Shown piece by piece: positions 1-6,118 of a DNA stretch of 10,046 nucleotides. The DNA lies in the NCBI GenBank assembly GCA_023443345.1, contig JAEZUZ010000113.1, positions 1 through 10,046 on the forward strand, written 5' to 3'. Position numbers and translations under genes: made by a program. This DNA comes from Bacillota bacterium (GTDB lineage: Bacteria; Bacillota; Clostridia; Peptostreptococcales; Acidaminobacteraceae). The notes under the pieces are model-generated. The model saw only the letters and a program-made list of their open reading frames with translations. It ran no database searches and was not told the DNA's origin. Numbering within the stretch: the first letter of the stretch is position 1; every line of letters starts with the position of its first letter.

Positions 1-230
1 CCCATAGGATATAGTACATTTTCTCCCTGCATTTTTCTTTTTCTTGAAATTATATCTAGTGCTGTATAACTTCTAGGGTGTCCTACATGAATTCCCTGTC
101 CAGAAGCAAACGGAAATTCTACAAGTATATATGACCCACCTTCTTTTGATGTATCTACCTTGTAGGTTTTATTGTCTTTCCAATGTTTTTGCCATTTCTT
201 TTCAACTTGACTAAAATTATATCTTTTCAT
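1..230 (-). CDS. leuS: Leucyl-tRNA synthetase, N-terminal part (runs off the window)
   Basis: Only the first 76 codons are present; the gene continues past position 1. Class I synthetase that charges tRNA-Leu in the cytoplasm. The translation begins [17 protein letters not shown], the usual LeuRS opening in which an EKKWQ helix precedes the Rossmann fold. It reaches the ATP-binding HIGH signature as HVGHP at residues 48-52, then [16 protein letters not shown] and NVLYPMG, all diagnostic of LeuRS. The stretch [20 protein letters not shown] differs from the more common [20 protein letters not shown] form and resembles a LeuRS subtype I associate with Clostridia (from memory). The ATG at 228-230 follows a GAGGG Shine-Dalgarno site and lies 9 bases after the stop of the lipoprotein gene, so it is probably cotranscribed as a distal gene of the rplU operon. 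No T-box is visible before it. Catalytic KMSKS and editing domains are outside the window. Confidence 0.93.
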   Translation of the reverse strand, partial: MKRYNFSQVEKKWQKHWKDNKTYKVDTSKEGGSYILVEFPFASGQGIHVGHPRSYTALDIISRKRKMQGENVLYPM

Positions 231-239
231 AATCCCTCT

Positions 240-554
240 TTATTCTATGATAATTGCATATTTATGATCAAAATCAAGATTATTTTTTACTAGACTAAAA
301 TCTATATTGTCCTTTTTTAAATATGCTGAATCCTCATTAAGTTCTATTAATTTAAATCCTTGTTTTTTAGCATTTTCCACTATATTTTCAACAGATTCAT
401 CAGTGAGAATTACTTTTAAATAATCTCTATCAATAAATATTATATCATCTTTAGAATGCATATATGAGCTAGTTATTTTACTTGAACAAGATGTAAAAAT
501 AAATAGAGCAATAAAACAACTAGCAATGACTTTGCCACAGTTTTTCAATTTCAT
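240..554 (-). CDS. Small predicted lipoprotein, function unknown
   Basis: A 104-residue protein I do not recognise. It starts with a positively charged end (MKLKNCGK), a hydrophobic segment at about residues 9-20 and a lipobox-like FTSC with Cys23, which together form a lipoprotein signal peptide. The predicted mature part is about 82 residues, anchored by the lipidated Cys to the outer face of the membrane. It is charged, with no transmembrane segment, and appears to alternate short beta strands (IIFIDRDYLKVIL, KYAIIIE) with a helix (VENIVENAKKQGFKLIEL), suggesting a small alpha/beta domain. The start lies 35 bases inside the end of yqeK-rsfS and the stop is 9 bases before leuS, so it is almost certainly translated within the operon. 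Its ribosome site (GAGAA about 8 bases upstream) is weak. The lipobox has Phe at -3 instead of the usual Leu, which lowers certainty of lipidation only slightly. Confidence 0.75.
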   Translation of the reverse strand: MKLKNCGKVIASCFIALFIFTSCSSKITSSYMHSKDDIIFIDRDYLKVILTDESVENIVENAKKQGFKLIELNEDSAYLKKDNIDFSLVKNNLDFDHKYAIIIE

Positions 555-1356
555 AGTAATTTCTCATCTCACCATCAAATATATGTACAAAAAAGTCAGC
601 AAAATCAAGTAGTATCCAACCACTTTCTTGCTTACCTTCACTATTTTTTAATTCAAAGCCTCTTTCATAGAAATACTCTGTAATATGATCTGATAGTGCC
701 TTTAAATGAGGCTTATTTATAGCAGTTACAACTACCATAAAATCAACTTCACTGCTTTTGCCCTTTAAATCTAATATTTCGATATCTTTTGCGTGCTTTT
801 GATCAAGAAAATATTTGAAATCTTCTAAATCAAACATATTGTTCTCCTTTAAATAATTTAATGTCTCAACTGTATTTTTAGAAATTTCTATATTATGAGA
901 CTTGAGATAGCTAATTGAATTTTCAATTGTCTTTATCATAGCATAATCTAAATTCTTTATTGCTATTTTCTCAAGACTCTCTCTTTGTTCATAGACTCTT
1001 CCTCTTTCAAGCTTGTCTGCTAAGTATATTACTTTAGCTAGAGAGTCCATTTTTTTATTAGCTTCTTTATGATACTTAATAGCTAATCTTATATCGTCAT
1101 CTACTTTACCTTTAAGAAATTCATAGGCTAAGCTATCGTGATATTTAGCCTTATCTTCTTTAGATAATTCTGGATTTATTTCATATCCTATGTCATGAAG
1201 AAGTGCAGCTAATCTTACTTTTTCAACATCTACATTGTGAAATTTAGCTAAATATATTGCCATCTCTTCAACCCTTAAGACATGTTCAAATCTTTTAGCA
1301 CTAGTATATTTTCTAGCTAATTCTAAGGCTTCTTCTCTAGAGATCATCGCTATCAT
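520..1356 (-). CDS. yqeK-rsfS: Fused YqeK HD-domain phosphohydrolase and ribosomal silencing factor RsfS
   Basis: One 278-residue reading frame holds two proteins normally encoded separately. Residues 1 to about 172 match YqeK, an HD-domain hydrolase of this locus (family members cleave diadenosine tetraphosphate): His25 in RFEHVLRVEE, the metal pair His54-Asp55 in LLHDIGYE, His73, His96 in AIKYHKEA and Asp114 in VIYLADKLERGR. Residues 174-278 match RsfS/DUF143, which binds L14 and blocks joining of 50S to 30S when nutrients are short: AKDIEILDLKGKSSEVDFM, ESGWILLDFADFFVHIF and YYEIEKLW. Met174 is exactly where a stand-alone RsfS would start and has its own strong ribosome site. The first ATG (1354-1356) has an AAAGAGAA site 7 bases away and overlaps nadD by 20 bases; the ATG at 1345-1347 is an alternative. 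The frame also overlaps the lipoprotein start by 35 bases. Whether the cell makes the fusion, free RsfS or both is not decided by sequence. Confidence 0.88.
   Translation of the reverse strand: MIAMISREEALELARKYTSAKRFEHVLRVEEMAIYLAKFHNVDVEKVRLAALLHDIGYEINPELSKEDKAKYHDSLAYEFLKGKVDDDIRLAIKYHKEANKKMDSLAKVIYLADKLERGRVYEQRESLEKIAIKNLDYAMIKTIENSISYLKSHNIEISKNTVETLNYLKENNMFDLEDFKYFLDQKHAKDIEILDLKGKSSEVDFMVVVTAINKPHLKALSDHITEYFYERGFELKNSEGKQESGWILLDFADFFVHIFDGEMRNYYEIEKLWQSHC
841..850 (-). promoter_or_regulatory. Internal Shine-Dalgarno site for independent RsfS synthesis
   Basis: Read on the minus strand, AAAGGAGAAC stands with GGAG six bases before an in-frame ATG (835-837) that encodes Met174 of the fused yqeK-rsfS frame. 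It is stronger than the site in front of the first yqeK start. Initiation here would give a 105-residue protein (520-837) of normal RsfS length, beginning MFDLEDFKYFLDQKHAKDI. The arrangement looks like two adjacent genes whose separating stop codon has been lost while the second gene's start signal remains. Confidence 0.7.
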
Positions 1357-1921
1357 AGTAAAGTTCTCTTTCTACAATATAGTCATAGACTTTTTTATCT
1401 AAGAAATCTTTAAATGACTTTCTTTTTGCTATTTTACTTCTTATCATAGTTGAGCTTATATCTATTTTCTGCATTTTTGAGAATAAAAATCTGTCATCAC
1501 TTATATCTTGACCAGATTCATCTCCTCTTGGCATTACAATAACTTTAGCTTTTTCAAAGATTTGATCTGTATTTTTCCAAGAATCAAATTGAAGATATTG
1601 ATCATAACCTATTATTAGGTATATTTCATCTTCACTAAATTTTTCACTAAAATAATTTACAGTATTATATGTGTAGGTGTTGCTCCTACTATTGTAAATT
1701 TCATAGGTTGATACCTCAAAATAATCATAGTCTTGAGTTGCTAAATAAACCATATTTACCCTATCATTAATTGAGGCATATGCCATATCTTTTAATGGAG
1801 CTATATATGCAGGAACAAAGTATATTTTATCTAATTTAAATTCCTCATATATATTTAAAGCCCCTTGTACATGTCCTAAATGTATAGGATCAAATGTCCC
1901 GCCAAAAATTGCTATCTTCAA
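1337..1921 (-). CDS. nadD: Nicotinate-nucleotide adenylyltransferase
   Basis: Joins nicotinate mononucleotide and ATP to form deamido-NAD, a late step of NAD synthesis in the cytoplasm. The 194 residues match the usual family length. The nucleotidyltransferase signature GGTFDPIHLGH is at residues 7-17, GYDQYLQFDSW at 105-115 occupies the position of the conserved GxDxxxxxxxW block, and ISSTMIR at 155-161 is the C-terminal ATP-binding motif. The start codon is TTG, not ATG: the bases at 1919-1921 read TTG on the minus strand and overlap the yhbY stop as TTGA. No other start lies upstream of the conserved N-terminus. With only a weak purine-rich ribosome site, translation is probably coupled to yhbY. 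The nadD-yqeK-rsfS order is the standard Firmicute arrangement. Confidence 0.96.
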   Translation of the reverse strand: MKIAIFGGTFDPIHLGHVQGALNIYEEFKLDKIYFVPAYIAPLKDMAYASINDRVNMVYLATQDYDYFEVSTYEIYNSRSNTYTYNTVNYFSEKFSEDEIYLIIGYDQYLQFDSWKNTDQIFEKAKVIVMPRGDESGQDISDDRFLFSKMQKIDISSTMIRSKIAKRKSFKDFLDKKVYDYIVERELYYDSDDL

Positions 1922-2211
1922 ATTTCTATTCTCTTATTCTTAGGTAGATCATAGTTTTTCTTATAAAGTACTACTTTACTACCTATACTTTGTACATACT
2001 CTGAACGTGACAACTTAGCTATTTCATTTGCAAGTTCTTTTACATCTAAGTCCTTATCTAAAATATGAATTTTTACTAATTCATGTGCTTTAAACTGAAC
2101 CTCTAATTCTTTTAAAAAGGCATCTGTTATGGAATTTTTGCCCATAGTAAGTGTAACTTCAAGAGTATTAGCTAATTTCTTTAATTCACTTCTCTGTTTT
2201 GATTTTAACAT
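1918..2211 (-). CDS. yhbY: CRM-domain RNA-binding protein YhbY
   Basis: A 97-residue single-domain CRM protein (chloroplast RNA splicing and ribosome maturation fold), a family that binds pre-50S ribosomal particles. The order of conserved blocks fits: LKSKQRSELKKLANTL at the N-terminus, the GxxG-like loop MGKNSIT at about residues 23-29, VKIHILDKDLDVKELANEIA, and the closing strand IGSKVVLYKK near residue 80. The second glycine of the usual GKxG loop is replaced by Ser in GKNS, a modest deviation. The ATG at 2209-2211 is 3 bases beyond the obg stop, with AGGAAG as ribosome site. Placement between obg and nadD supports a role in 50S assembly. Confidence 0.93.
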   Translation of the reverse strand: MLKSKQRSELKKLANTLEVTLTMGKNSITDAFLKELEVQFKAHELVKIHILDKDLDVKELANEIAKLSRSEYVQSIGSKVVLYKKNYDLPKNKRIEI

Positions 2212-2214
2212 ATG

Positions 2215-3483
2215 TTACTTCCTATAAATAAATTGATAATTCAAAATGTTGACAGTATCTCCATCTTCTAAACCAAGTGCATGCAGTCTTTTATATACTC
2301 CCAATTTACCAAGTAGCTTTTGAAAGTGTCTTACTGAATCAACAGAAGCAAAATTTATATCTGCAAATATCTTCTCTATAGTTTTTCCATCTACACAATA
2401 CTCGCCATCATCATCTACATAACAATTTATTTCTCTTGTCTTCTCTTCTTGAACATATAGATCGTCTTGAGTATAGAAATCTTCTTCAGGAGTTATTTCA
2501 ACTAAATCTGCAAGCTTTTCCACTAGTTTATCTAAAGACTCTCCTGTGATTGCTGAACCTGTATAAACTTCAACTCCTATTTCGTTAAAATAGTCTATTG
2601 CTTCTTTTACAGCTTCTTGATCTGAGACTTCTATCTTATTTAAAAATACTATTTCTGGCTTTTTAGAAAGCTTATTAGAAAATGTTTCAAGTTCATTTCT
2701 TATCATACTATAGGAATCTTTAATATTCCTCTCTCCTACATCACTTGAATCTATGACATGAAGAATAACCTTTGTCCTTTCAATATGTCTAAGAAAATCA
2801 TGTCCAAGACCCTGGCCTTGGCTTGCTCCTTCAATAAGCCCAGGAATATCTGCAACGATAAATGAAGTCCTATATCCAACCTCAACTACTCCTAAATTGG
2901 GAGTAAGTGTTGTAAAGGGATAATCAGCAACTTTAGGTCTAGCTTTTGATACTTTTCTTAAAAAAGAACTCTTTCCTGCATTTGGCAATCCAACTAAACC
3001 AACATCTGCTATACTTTTTAATTCAAGCACTATCTCAAACGCTTCCCCTTCTTCACCTTGTTTTGCAAACTCTGGGGCCTGTCTTATAGATGACTTATAC
3101 TTAGTATTTCCCTTTCCACCTCTTCCTCCTCTACATATAATAACTTTGGAGTCTTTTTGTGAAAGGTCTGCCATTATCTTATTAGTATTTTTTTCATATA
3201 TCAAGGTACCAAGAGGTACTTTAATATATAGATCATCTCCAGATCTACCTGTCATTTTCTTTTTTTCTCCCTTTTGTCCATTGGGAGCAATATATCTCTT
3301 TTGATATTTAAAGTCCATAAGTGTATTTAAACCAGTGTCAACTACAAAGACTACATCTCCGCCTTTTCCACCATCACCACCATCTGGACCACCATTTGGC
3401 TCAAATTTTTCTCGTCTAAAGCTTATTGCGCCTGGACCCCCATCTCCAGCTTTAACAAATATTTCAGCTTTATCTATAAACAT
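2215..3483 (-). CDS. obg: GTPase Obg (50S ribosome assembly, stress and growth control)
   Basis: A 422-residue essential-type GTPase with full family architecture. Residues 1 to about 158 form the glycine-rich Obg fold (FVKAGDGGPGAISFRREKF, GGPDGGDGGKGG). The G domain follows: G1 GLPNAGKSS at 165-173, switch TTLTPNLGVV at 191-200, G3 DIPGLIEGAS at 212-221, G4 at 282-285 and G5 SAITGES at 310-316. The C-terminal OCT domain begins near 340 and ends QFIYRK. G4 reads NKIE where the guanine-specificity consensus is NKxD; Glu is a conservative but unusual choice. The family binds 50S precursors and senses guanine nucleotides including ppGpp. The ATG has an AGAGG ribosome site, sits just after the rpmA-obg hairpin, and the stop is 3 bases before yhbY. 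Confidence 0.98.
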   Translation of the reverse strand: MFIDKAEIFVKAGDGGPGAISFRREKFEPNGGPDGGDGGKGGDVVFVVDTGLNTLMDFKYQKRYIAPNGQKGEKKKMTGRSGDDLYIKVPLGTLIYEKNTNKIMADLSQKDSKVIICRGGRGGKGNTKYKSSIRQAPEFAKQGEEGEAFEIVLELKSIADVGLVGLPNAGKSSFLRKVSKARPKVADYPFTTLTPNLGVVEVGYRTSFIVADIPGLIEGASQGQGLGHDFLRHIERTKVILHVIDSSDVGERNIKDSYSMIRNELETFSNKLSKKPEIVFLNKIEVSDQEAVKEAIDYFNEIGVEVYTGSAITGESLDKLVEKLADLVEITPEEDFYTQDDLYVQEEKTREINCYVDDDGEYCVDGKTIEKIFADINFASVDSVRHFQKLLGKLGVYKRLHALGLEDGDTVNILNYQFIYRK

Positions 3484-3494
3484 ATTTACCTCTT

Positions 3495-3525
3495 TAAAAA
3501 TATAGAGGGCACTATTGGTGCCCTC
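3495..3525 (-). terminator. Hairpin with U-rich tail between rpmA and obg (possible partial terminator)
   Basis: In the only sizeable gap of the operon, an 8-base perfect stem (GAGGGCAC at 3518-3525 pairing with GTGCCCTC at 3505-3512) closes a 5-base loop and is followed on the minus strand by TATATTTTT. This is the form of an intrinsic terminator with an imperfect U-run. Because obg starts 12 bases further on and has no promoter that I can see, it probably acts as an attenuator that lowers expression of obg and the downstream genes relative to the ribosomal proteins, or as an RNA processing/stability element. Confidence 0.6.
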
Positions 3526-3535
3526 ACGTTTTACT

Positions 3536-3817
3536 TTAGTTTAATTCATAAACGCTGACTTGTTTCTTTGTCTTTCCTTTGCGCTCAAAACGAACAATAC
3601 CATCTACAAGTGAAAATAGAGTATCATCTCCACCTCTTTTTACATTTGTACCTGGATGGAACTTTGTTCCTCTTTGACGAACAATTATACTTCCTGCAGG
3701 AACTAATTGTCCATCACCGCATTTAACTCCTAGACGTTTTGATATTGAATCACGACCATTCTTAGTCGAACCAGCACCTTTTTTACTAGCATGTAATTGA
3801 AGATTAAATTTTAACAT
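3536..3817 (-). CDS. rpmA: 50S ribosomal protein L27 with cleavable N-terminal extension
   Basis: L27 reaches toward the peptidyl-transferase centre of the 50S subunit. The 93 residues include the conserved [35 protein letters not shown] and the closing [11 protein letters not shown]. The first ten residues, [10 protein letters not shown], form the Firmicute-type extension that the protease Prp removes before Ser11 so that the functional SKKG end is exposed (known for Staphylococcus aureus L27). The usual cleavage motif is LNLQFFA or LNLQLFA; here it reads FNLQLHA, with His at the position normally held by Phe just before the terminal Ala. The ATG overlaps the prp stop by one base (TAATG) and follows a strong GGAGG site. 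Confidence 0.98.
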   Translation of the reverse strand: MLKFNLQLHASKKGAGSTKNGRDSISKRLGVKCGDGQLVPAGSIIVRQRGTKFHPGTNVKRGGDDTLFSLVDGIVRFERKGKTKKQVSVYELN

Positions 3818-4131
3818 TATTCCTCCTTGATATAAATCTCTATGTATTCAGGATAAGAACGATCAATGGCAATCAAGCCTTGAAACAGGGATTCTATTAA
3901 TAAATCTGTTCTATCATCTATATCATATACCTCAAAACTCATCCCATCTTCATCCTGAATGAAATTACTGTCAACTTTCAATTGCTCATATATCATATTT
4001 ACTGTAGTATACAATAGAGCTGATACTCCAGCGCATACTATATCTGAGCCACTTTGAGCATATCCTGCATGCCCTTTTGATTGAAATGACTTCCAAGAAC
4101 CATTACTCTTTTTAAAATTAATGGTTATCAT
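3817..4131 (-). CDS. prp: Prp, cysteine protease that processes L27
   Basis: A 104-residue protein of the YsxB/Prp (DUF464) family, lying between rplU and rpmA as in most Firmicutes. The family removes the N-terminal extension of ribosomal protein L27. The active-site pair is visible: His21 in [10 protein letters not shown] and Cys33 in [14 protein letters not shown], with the characteristic G-H-A and D-I-V-C-A-x-V-S motifs. The length is typical. It overlaps rplU and rpmA by one base each (TAATG at both junctions), so the three are translationally coupled, giving protease and substrate from one message. Confidence 0.96.
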   Translation of the reverse strand: MITINFKKSNGSWKSFQSKGHAGYAQSGSDIVCAGVSALLYTTVNMIYEQLKVDSNFIQDEDGMSFEVYDIDDRTDLLIESLFQGLIAIDRSYPEYIEIYIKEE

Positions 4132-4442
4132 TATCGAATTATTTCTTGGATCTCTAATTCTGTATATGGTTGACGGTGACCTTTTTTCTTTCTCATGTCC
4201 TTCTTAGGAAGATACTTGAAAATAATAACCTTCTTATGCTTAGCTTGTGATAAAACCTTTGCCTTAACACTAGCACCTTCAACATATGGTTTTCCAACAA
4301 CTAATCCTGAATCATCACTTAGAGCTAATACATTTTTTAACTCTATAACTTCATCAACTTGAGCATCTAATTTTTCTACTTTGATTGTCTCTCCAACAGC
4401 AACTTTATATTGCTTTGAACCAGTTTCTAATATAGCGTACAT
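4131..4442 (-). CDS. rplU: 50S ribosomal protein L21
   Basis: An rRNA-binding protein of the large subunit. The 103 residues match the family length from start to end: [25 protein letters not shown], the block [16 protein letters not shown], and the basic RNA-binding segment [30 protein letters not shown] at about residues 68-97. It is the first gene of the operon, preceded by a strong AAGGAGG ribosome site 5 bases from the ATG, by an L21 leader structure and by its own promoter. Its stop overlaps the prp start. Confidence 0.98.
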   Translation of the reverse strand: MYAILETGSKQYKVAVGETIKVEKLDAQVDEVIELKNVLALSDDSGLVVGKPYVEGASVKAKVLSQAKHKKVIIFKYLPKKDMRKKKGHRQPYTELEIQEIIR

Positions 4443-4515
4443 CTTTTCCTCCTTATTACGCCACTCGCCTATTAGGTGTCATAAGAGCTTTAACCTAATT
4501 AGTGCGGTACTTTGA
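4443..4515 (-). ncRNA. L21 ribosomal-protein leader (cis-regulatory RNA)
   Basis: Between promoter and rplU, the minus strand contains a compact structure of the kind described as the Firmicute L21 leader. A 7-base helix (ATTAGGT, 4493-4499 on the plus strand as its complement, pairing with ACCTAAT at 4471-4477) closes a loop of about 15 bases. Flanking segments ACCGCACT (about 4501-4508) and AGTGGCGT (about 4459-4466) can form an outer, imperfect helix. The AAGGAGG ribosome site follows directly. L21 leaders are thought to let L21 or another product of the operon repress its own synthesis. Assignment rests on position, size and pairing, not on a covariance search. Confidence 0.75.
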
Positions 4516-4517
4516 GT

Positions 4518-4546
4518 ATAATAACACATATTTACTATAAAATCAA
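4518..4546 (-). promoter_or_regulatory. Sigma-A type promoter of the rplU operon
   Basis: On the minus strand, TTGATT (4541-4546) and TATTAT (4518-4523) are separated by exactly 17 bases, one or two mismatches from the TTGACA/TATAAT consensus. Predicted transcription would begin around 4510-4513, at the edge of the L21 leader. The -35 box lies only 7 bases after the stop of the RNase G-like gene, so this promoter separates the rplU operon from radC and the RNase gene, although readthrough from them is possible since I see no terminator between. Confidence 0.75.
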
Positions 4547-4553
4547 TACTTTA

Positions 4554-5390
4554 TTAAACTTTTAATAAATCTATTCCCTTATATTGTCTGTTGATCTCTA
4601 CAATACCATTTGGACTTATCGAAAAATACTTAATTCTATTATCTTTTAATGAAAAACTATTCCTCAAGCTATCTGCATCTGCTATTAAATCACATATTAC
4701 TATTCCACCAATATTTAAATAGATTAGAATCTCTGAAAGTTTTTCGAGTGCCATTTTATTTATTTCCTCATCACTTTTACTCGATTTAAATCTATCTACA
4801 TCTACAACTAAGCCAAGTGGTGTAATTGATAGATGCATTAAAAAATCATCTACTAATACCTCTCTATTTTTATAGTATTCTATCCTTTTTAAATAACTCA
4901 TTTTTAAATATGGATCAAATTCTTCTTCTCTTATTGGAGAGTATACTAGTTTAGGTTTTAAATCGTATTTTCCAACTCTTATAATTTCGTCATATTTTTT
5001 TACTAATTTATTGTATCTATCTGTGAGATCTTCCTCAGTTTCCTTTCTGAGATAGGCTCCTCTATACTTTGGGTTGTTATATTTATCACTAGGATATACA
5101 AAATAACTGTCAAATATAACTATATCTCTAGTTAAAATAGGATCTTTCCCCTTAATTATCTTATTTACTCTAAATAAATATGTCTTACCTATTTCTACAT
5201 CTTTTGAATTATAAAGTCCATATCCTGAACCTATATCTACCATATATCCGATACTGTTAGAGTATTTAACTACTTTGCCTAAATAAATGGTATCCATATC
5301 TTTTGTATATATTTCATTTTCTATAAGCCTGTTTTCATTATCATAGACTTGTCGAAAATAATATTTTCCTTCATTAAAGCATATTTTCAT
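4554..5390 (-). CDS. Reduced, divergent ribonuclease E/G family protein
   Basis: The 278 residues show the outline of RNase G, an endonuclease of rRNA maturation and mRNA decay, in shortened form (family members are usually 400-500 residues). An S1-like segment appears at 33-65 (DTIYLGKVVKYSNSIGYMVDIGSGYG), then a catalytic-like region: GLVVDVDRF at 193-201 aligns with the IDVN metal-binding block, MALEKLSEILIYLNIGGIVICDLIA at 213-237 aligns with the NLEAA..IARQLRLRNIGGIIVIDFID block, and IKYFSISPNGIVEINR at 253-268 with the end of the catalytic domain. Asp197 and Asp234 fit the two metal-binding aspartates, but the usual Asn two residues after the first is Asp199. The zinc-link CPxC motif is absent. 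The neighbourhood (directly upstream of rplU) is where rng often lies in Clostridia. Activity is uncertain. The ATG abuts the radC stop, so the two are probably coupled. Confidence 0.72.
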   Translation of the reverse strand: MKICFNEGKYYFRQVYDNENRLIENEIYTKDMDTIYLGKVVKYSNSIGYMVDIGSGYGLYNSKDVEIGKTYLFRVNKIIKGKDPILTRDIVIFDSYFVYPSDKYNNPKYRGAYLRKETEEDLTDRYNKLVKKYDEIIRVGKYDLKPKLVYSPIREEEFDPYLKMSYLKRIEYYKNREVLVDDFLMHLSITPLGLVVDVDRFKSSKSDEEINKMALEKLSEILIYLNIGGIVICDLIADADSLRNSFSLKDNRIKYFSISPNGIVEINRQYKGIDLLKV

Positions 5391-6056
5391 CTATTTAAAA
5401 TATCCTTCCGCTGAAAAACTGTAATAACTTTCCTCTCCTATTATTACATGGTCAACAATTTTAATTCCTATAATTTTTGAAAATTTTAAAAAATTTTTTG
5501 TAAAAACTCTATCTGCCTCTGATGGTGTTGGATCACCTGATGGGTGGTTATGTGCAATAGCTATAGAATGAGCTCTTAACTCTAAAGCTTTGGAAAACAC
5601 GTCCTTTGGATCAATTATAACAGTATTTTTATCTCCTTTAGCAATTAACTCTGATTTTATTACTTTCAACTTTATATCTAACATTATAACGTGAAATTCT
5701 TCAACTTTTTTATTTTTTAATTGCGGCTGCAAATATTGGAAAATATCCTTTGGTTTTTTTAGATATATTTTATCTTTTATAATTCTTCTACTTCCTAAAG
5801 CAATAGATGCTATTATAGTTGATGCTTTAGCTTTTCCAATTCCATTAATTCCAATTAAATCTACTACAGTCAGATCTACCAATTCTTTATTTTCTCTTAT
5901 ACAATATTGAAGTATATCTCTAGAAATTGCAATTACATCTCTCTTTTTATTTCCAGAGCCAATCAGAACTATCAAAAGTTCTAAAGTGCTTAGATACTCA
6001 ACACCTTTATTTATTAACTTTTCCCTCGGCTTTTCATTAGGTGGCAAATATTTCAT
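5391..6056 (-). CDS. radC: RadC family JAB/MPN-domain protein
   Basis: A 221-residue RadC (UPF0758) protein. The N-terminus MKYLPPNEKPREKLINKG matches the usual opening, a helix-hairpin-helix segment is at about 66-82 (DLIGINGIGKAKASTII), and the C-terminal JAMM metalloprotease-like domain carries His169, His171, Ser173 and Asp182 in AHNHPSGDPTPSEAD, with Glu119/Glu120 available as the partner acid. Despite the name, a DNA repair role is not established for the family and its function is unclear; related domains occur in mobile-element proteins, but this copy sits in a chromosomal housekeeping setting. The ATG at 6054-6056 is fixed by conservation of the N-terminus, yet no Shine-Dalgarno site precedes it. 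It is followed without a gap by the RNase G-like gene. Confidence 0.93.
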   Translation of the reverse strand: MKYLPPNEKPREKLINKGVEYLSTLELLIVLIGSGNKKRDVIAISRDILQYCIRENKELVDLTVVDLIGINGIGKAKASTIIASIALGSRRIIKDKIYLKKPKDIFQYLQPQLKNKKVEEFHVIMLDIKLKVIKSELIAKGDKNTVIIDPKDVFSKALELRAHSIAIAHNHPSGDPTPSEADRVFTKNFLKFSKIIGIKIVDHVIIGEESYYSFSAEGYFK

Positions 6057-6080
6057 ATATAAATAGTAAAATATTGCAAT

Positions 6081-6114
6081 AAAAAAGGAAGAGTTTATAA
6101 ACTTCTTCCTTTTT
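6081..6114 (-). terminator. Intrinsic terminator after valS
   Basis: On the minus strand, AAAAAGGAAGAAGTTT pairs with AAACTCTTCCTTTTTT, giving a long stem with one bulged A and a tiny loop, ending in a run of T. It begins 4 bases after the valS stop (6119-6121). The A-rich foot makes it nearly symmetrical, but no plus-strand gene is present to use it. It separates valS from radC. Confidence 0.88.
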
Positions 6115-6118
6115 AGAA

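Noticed and set aside
6081..6114. Near-symmetrical hairpin as a possible bidirectional terminator or insertion-site repeat
   Set aside because: No plus-strand gene converges here, and the stem plus T-run is fully explained as the valS terminator.
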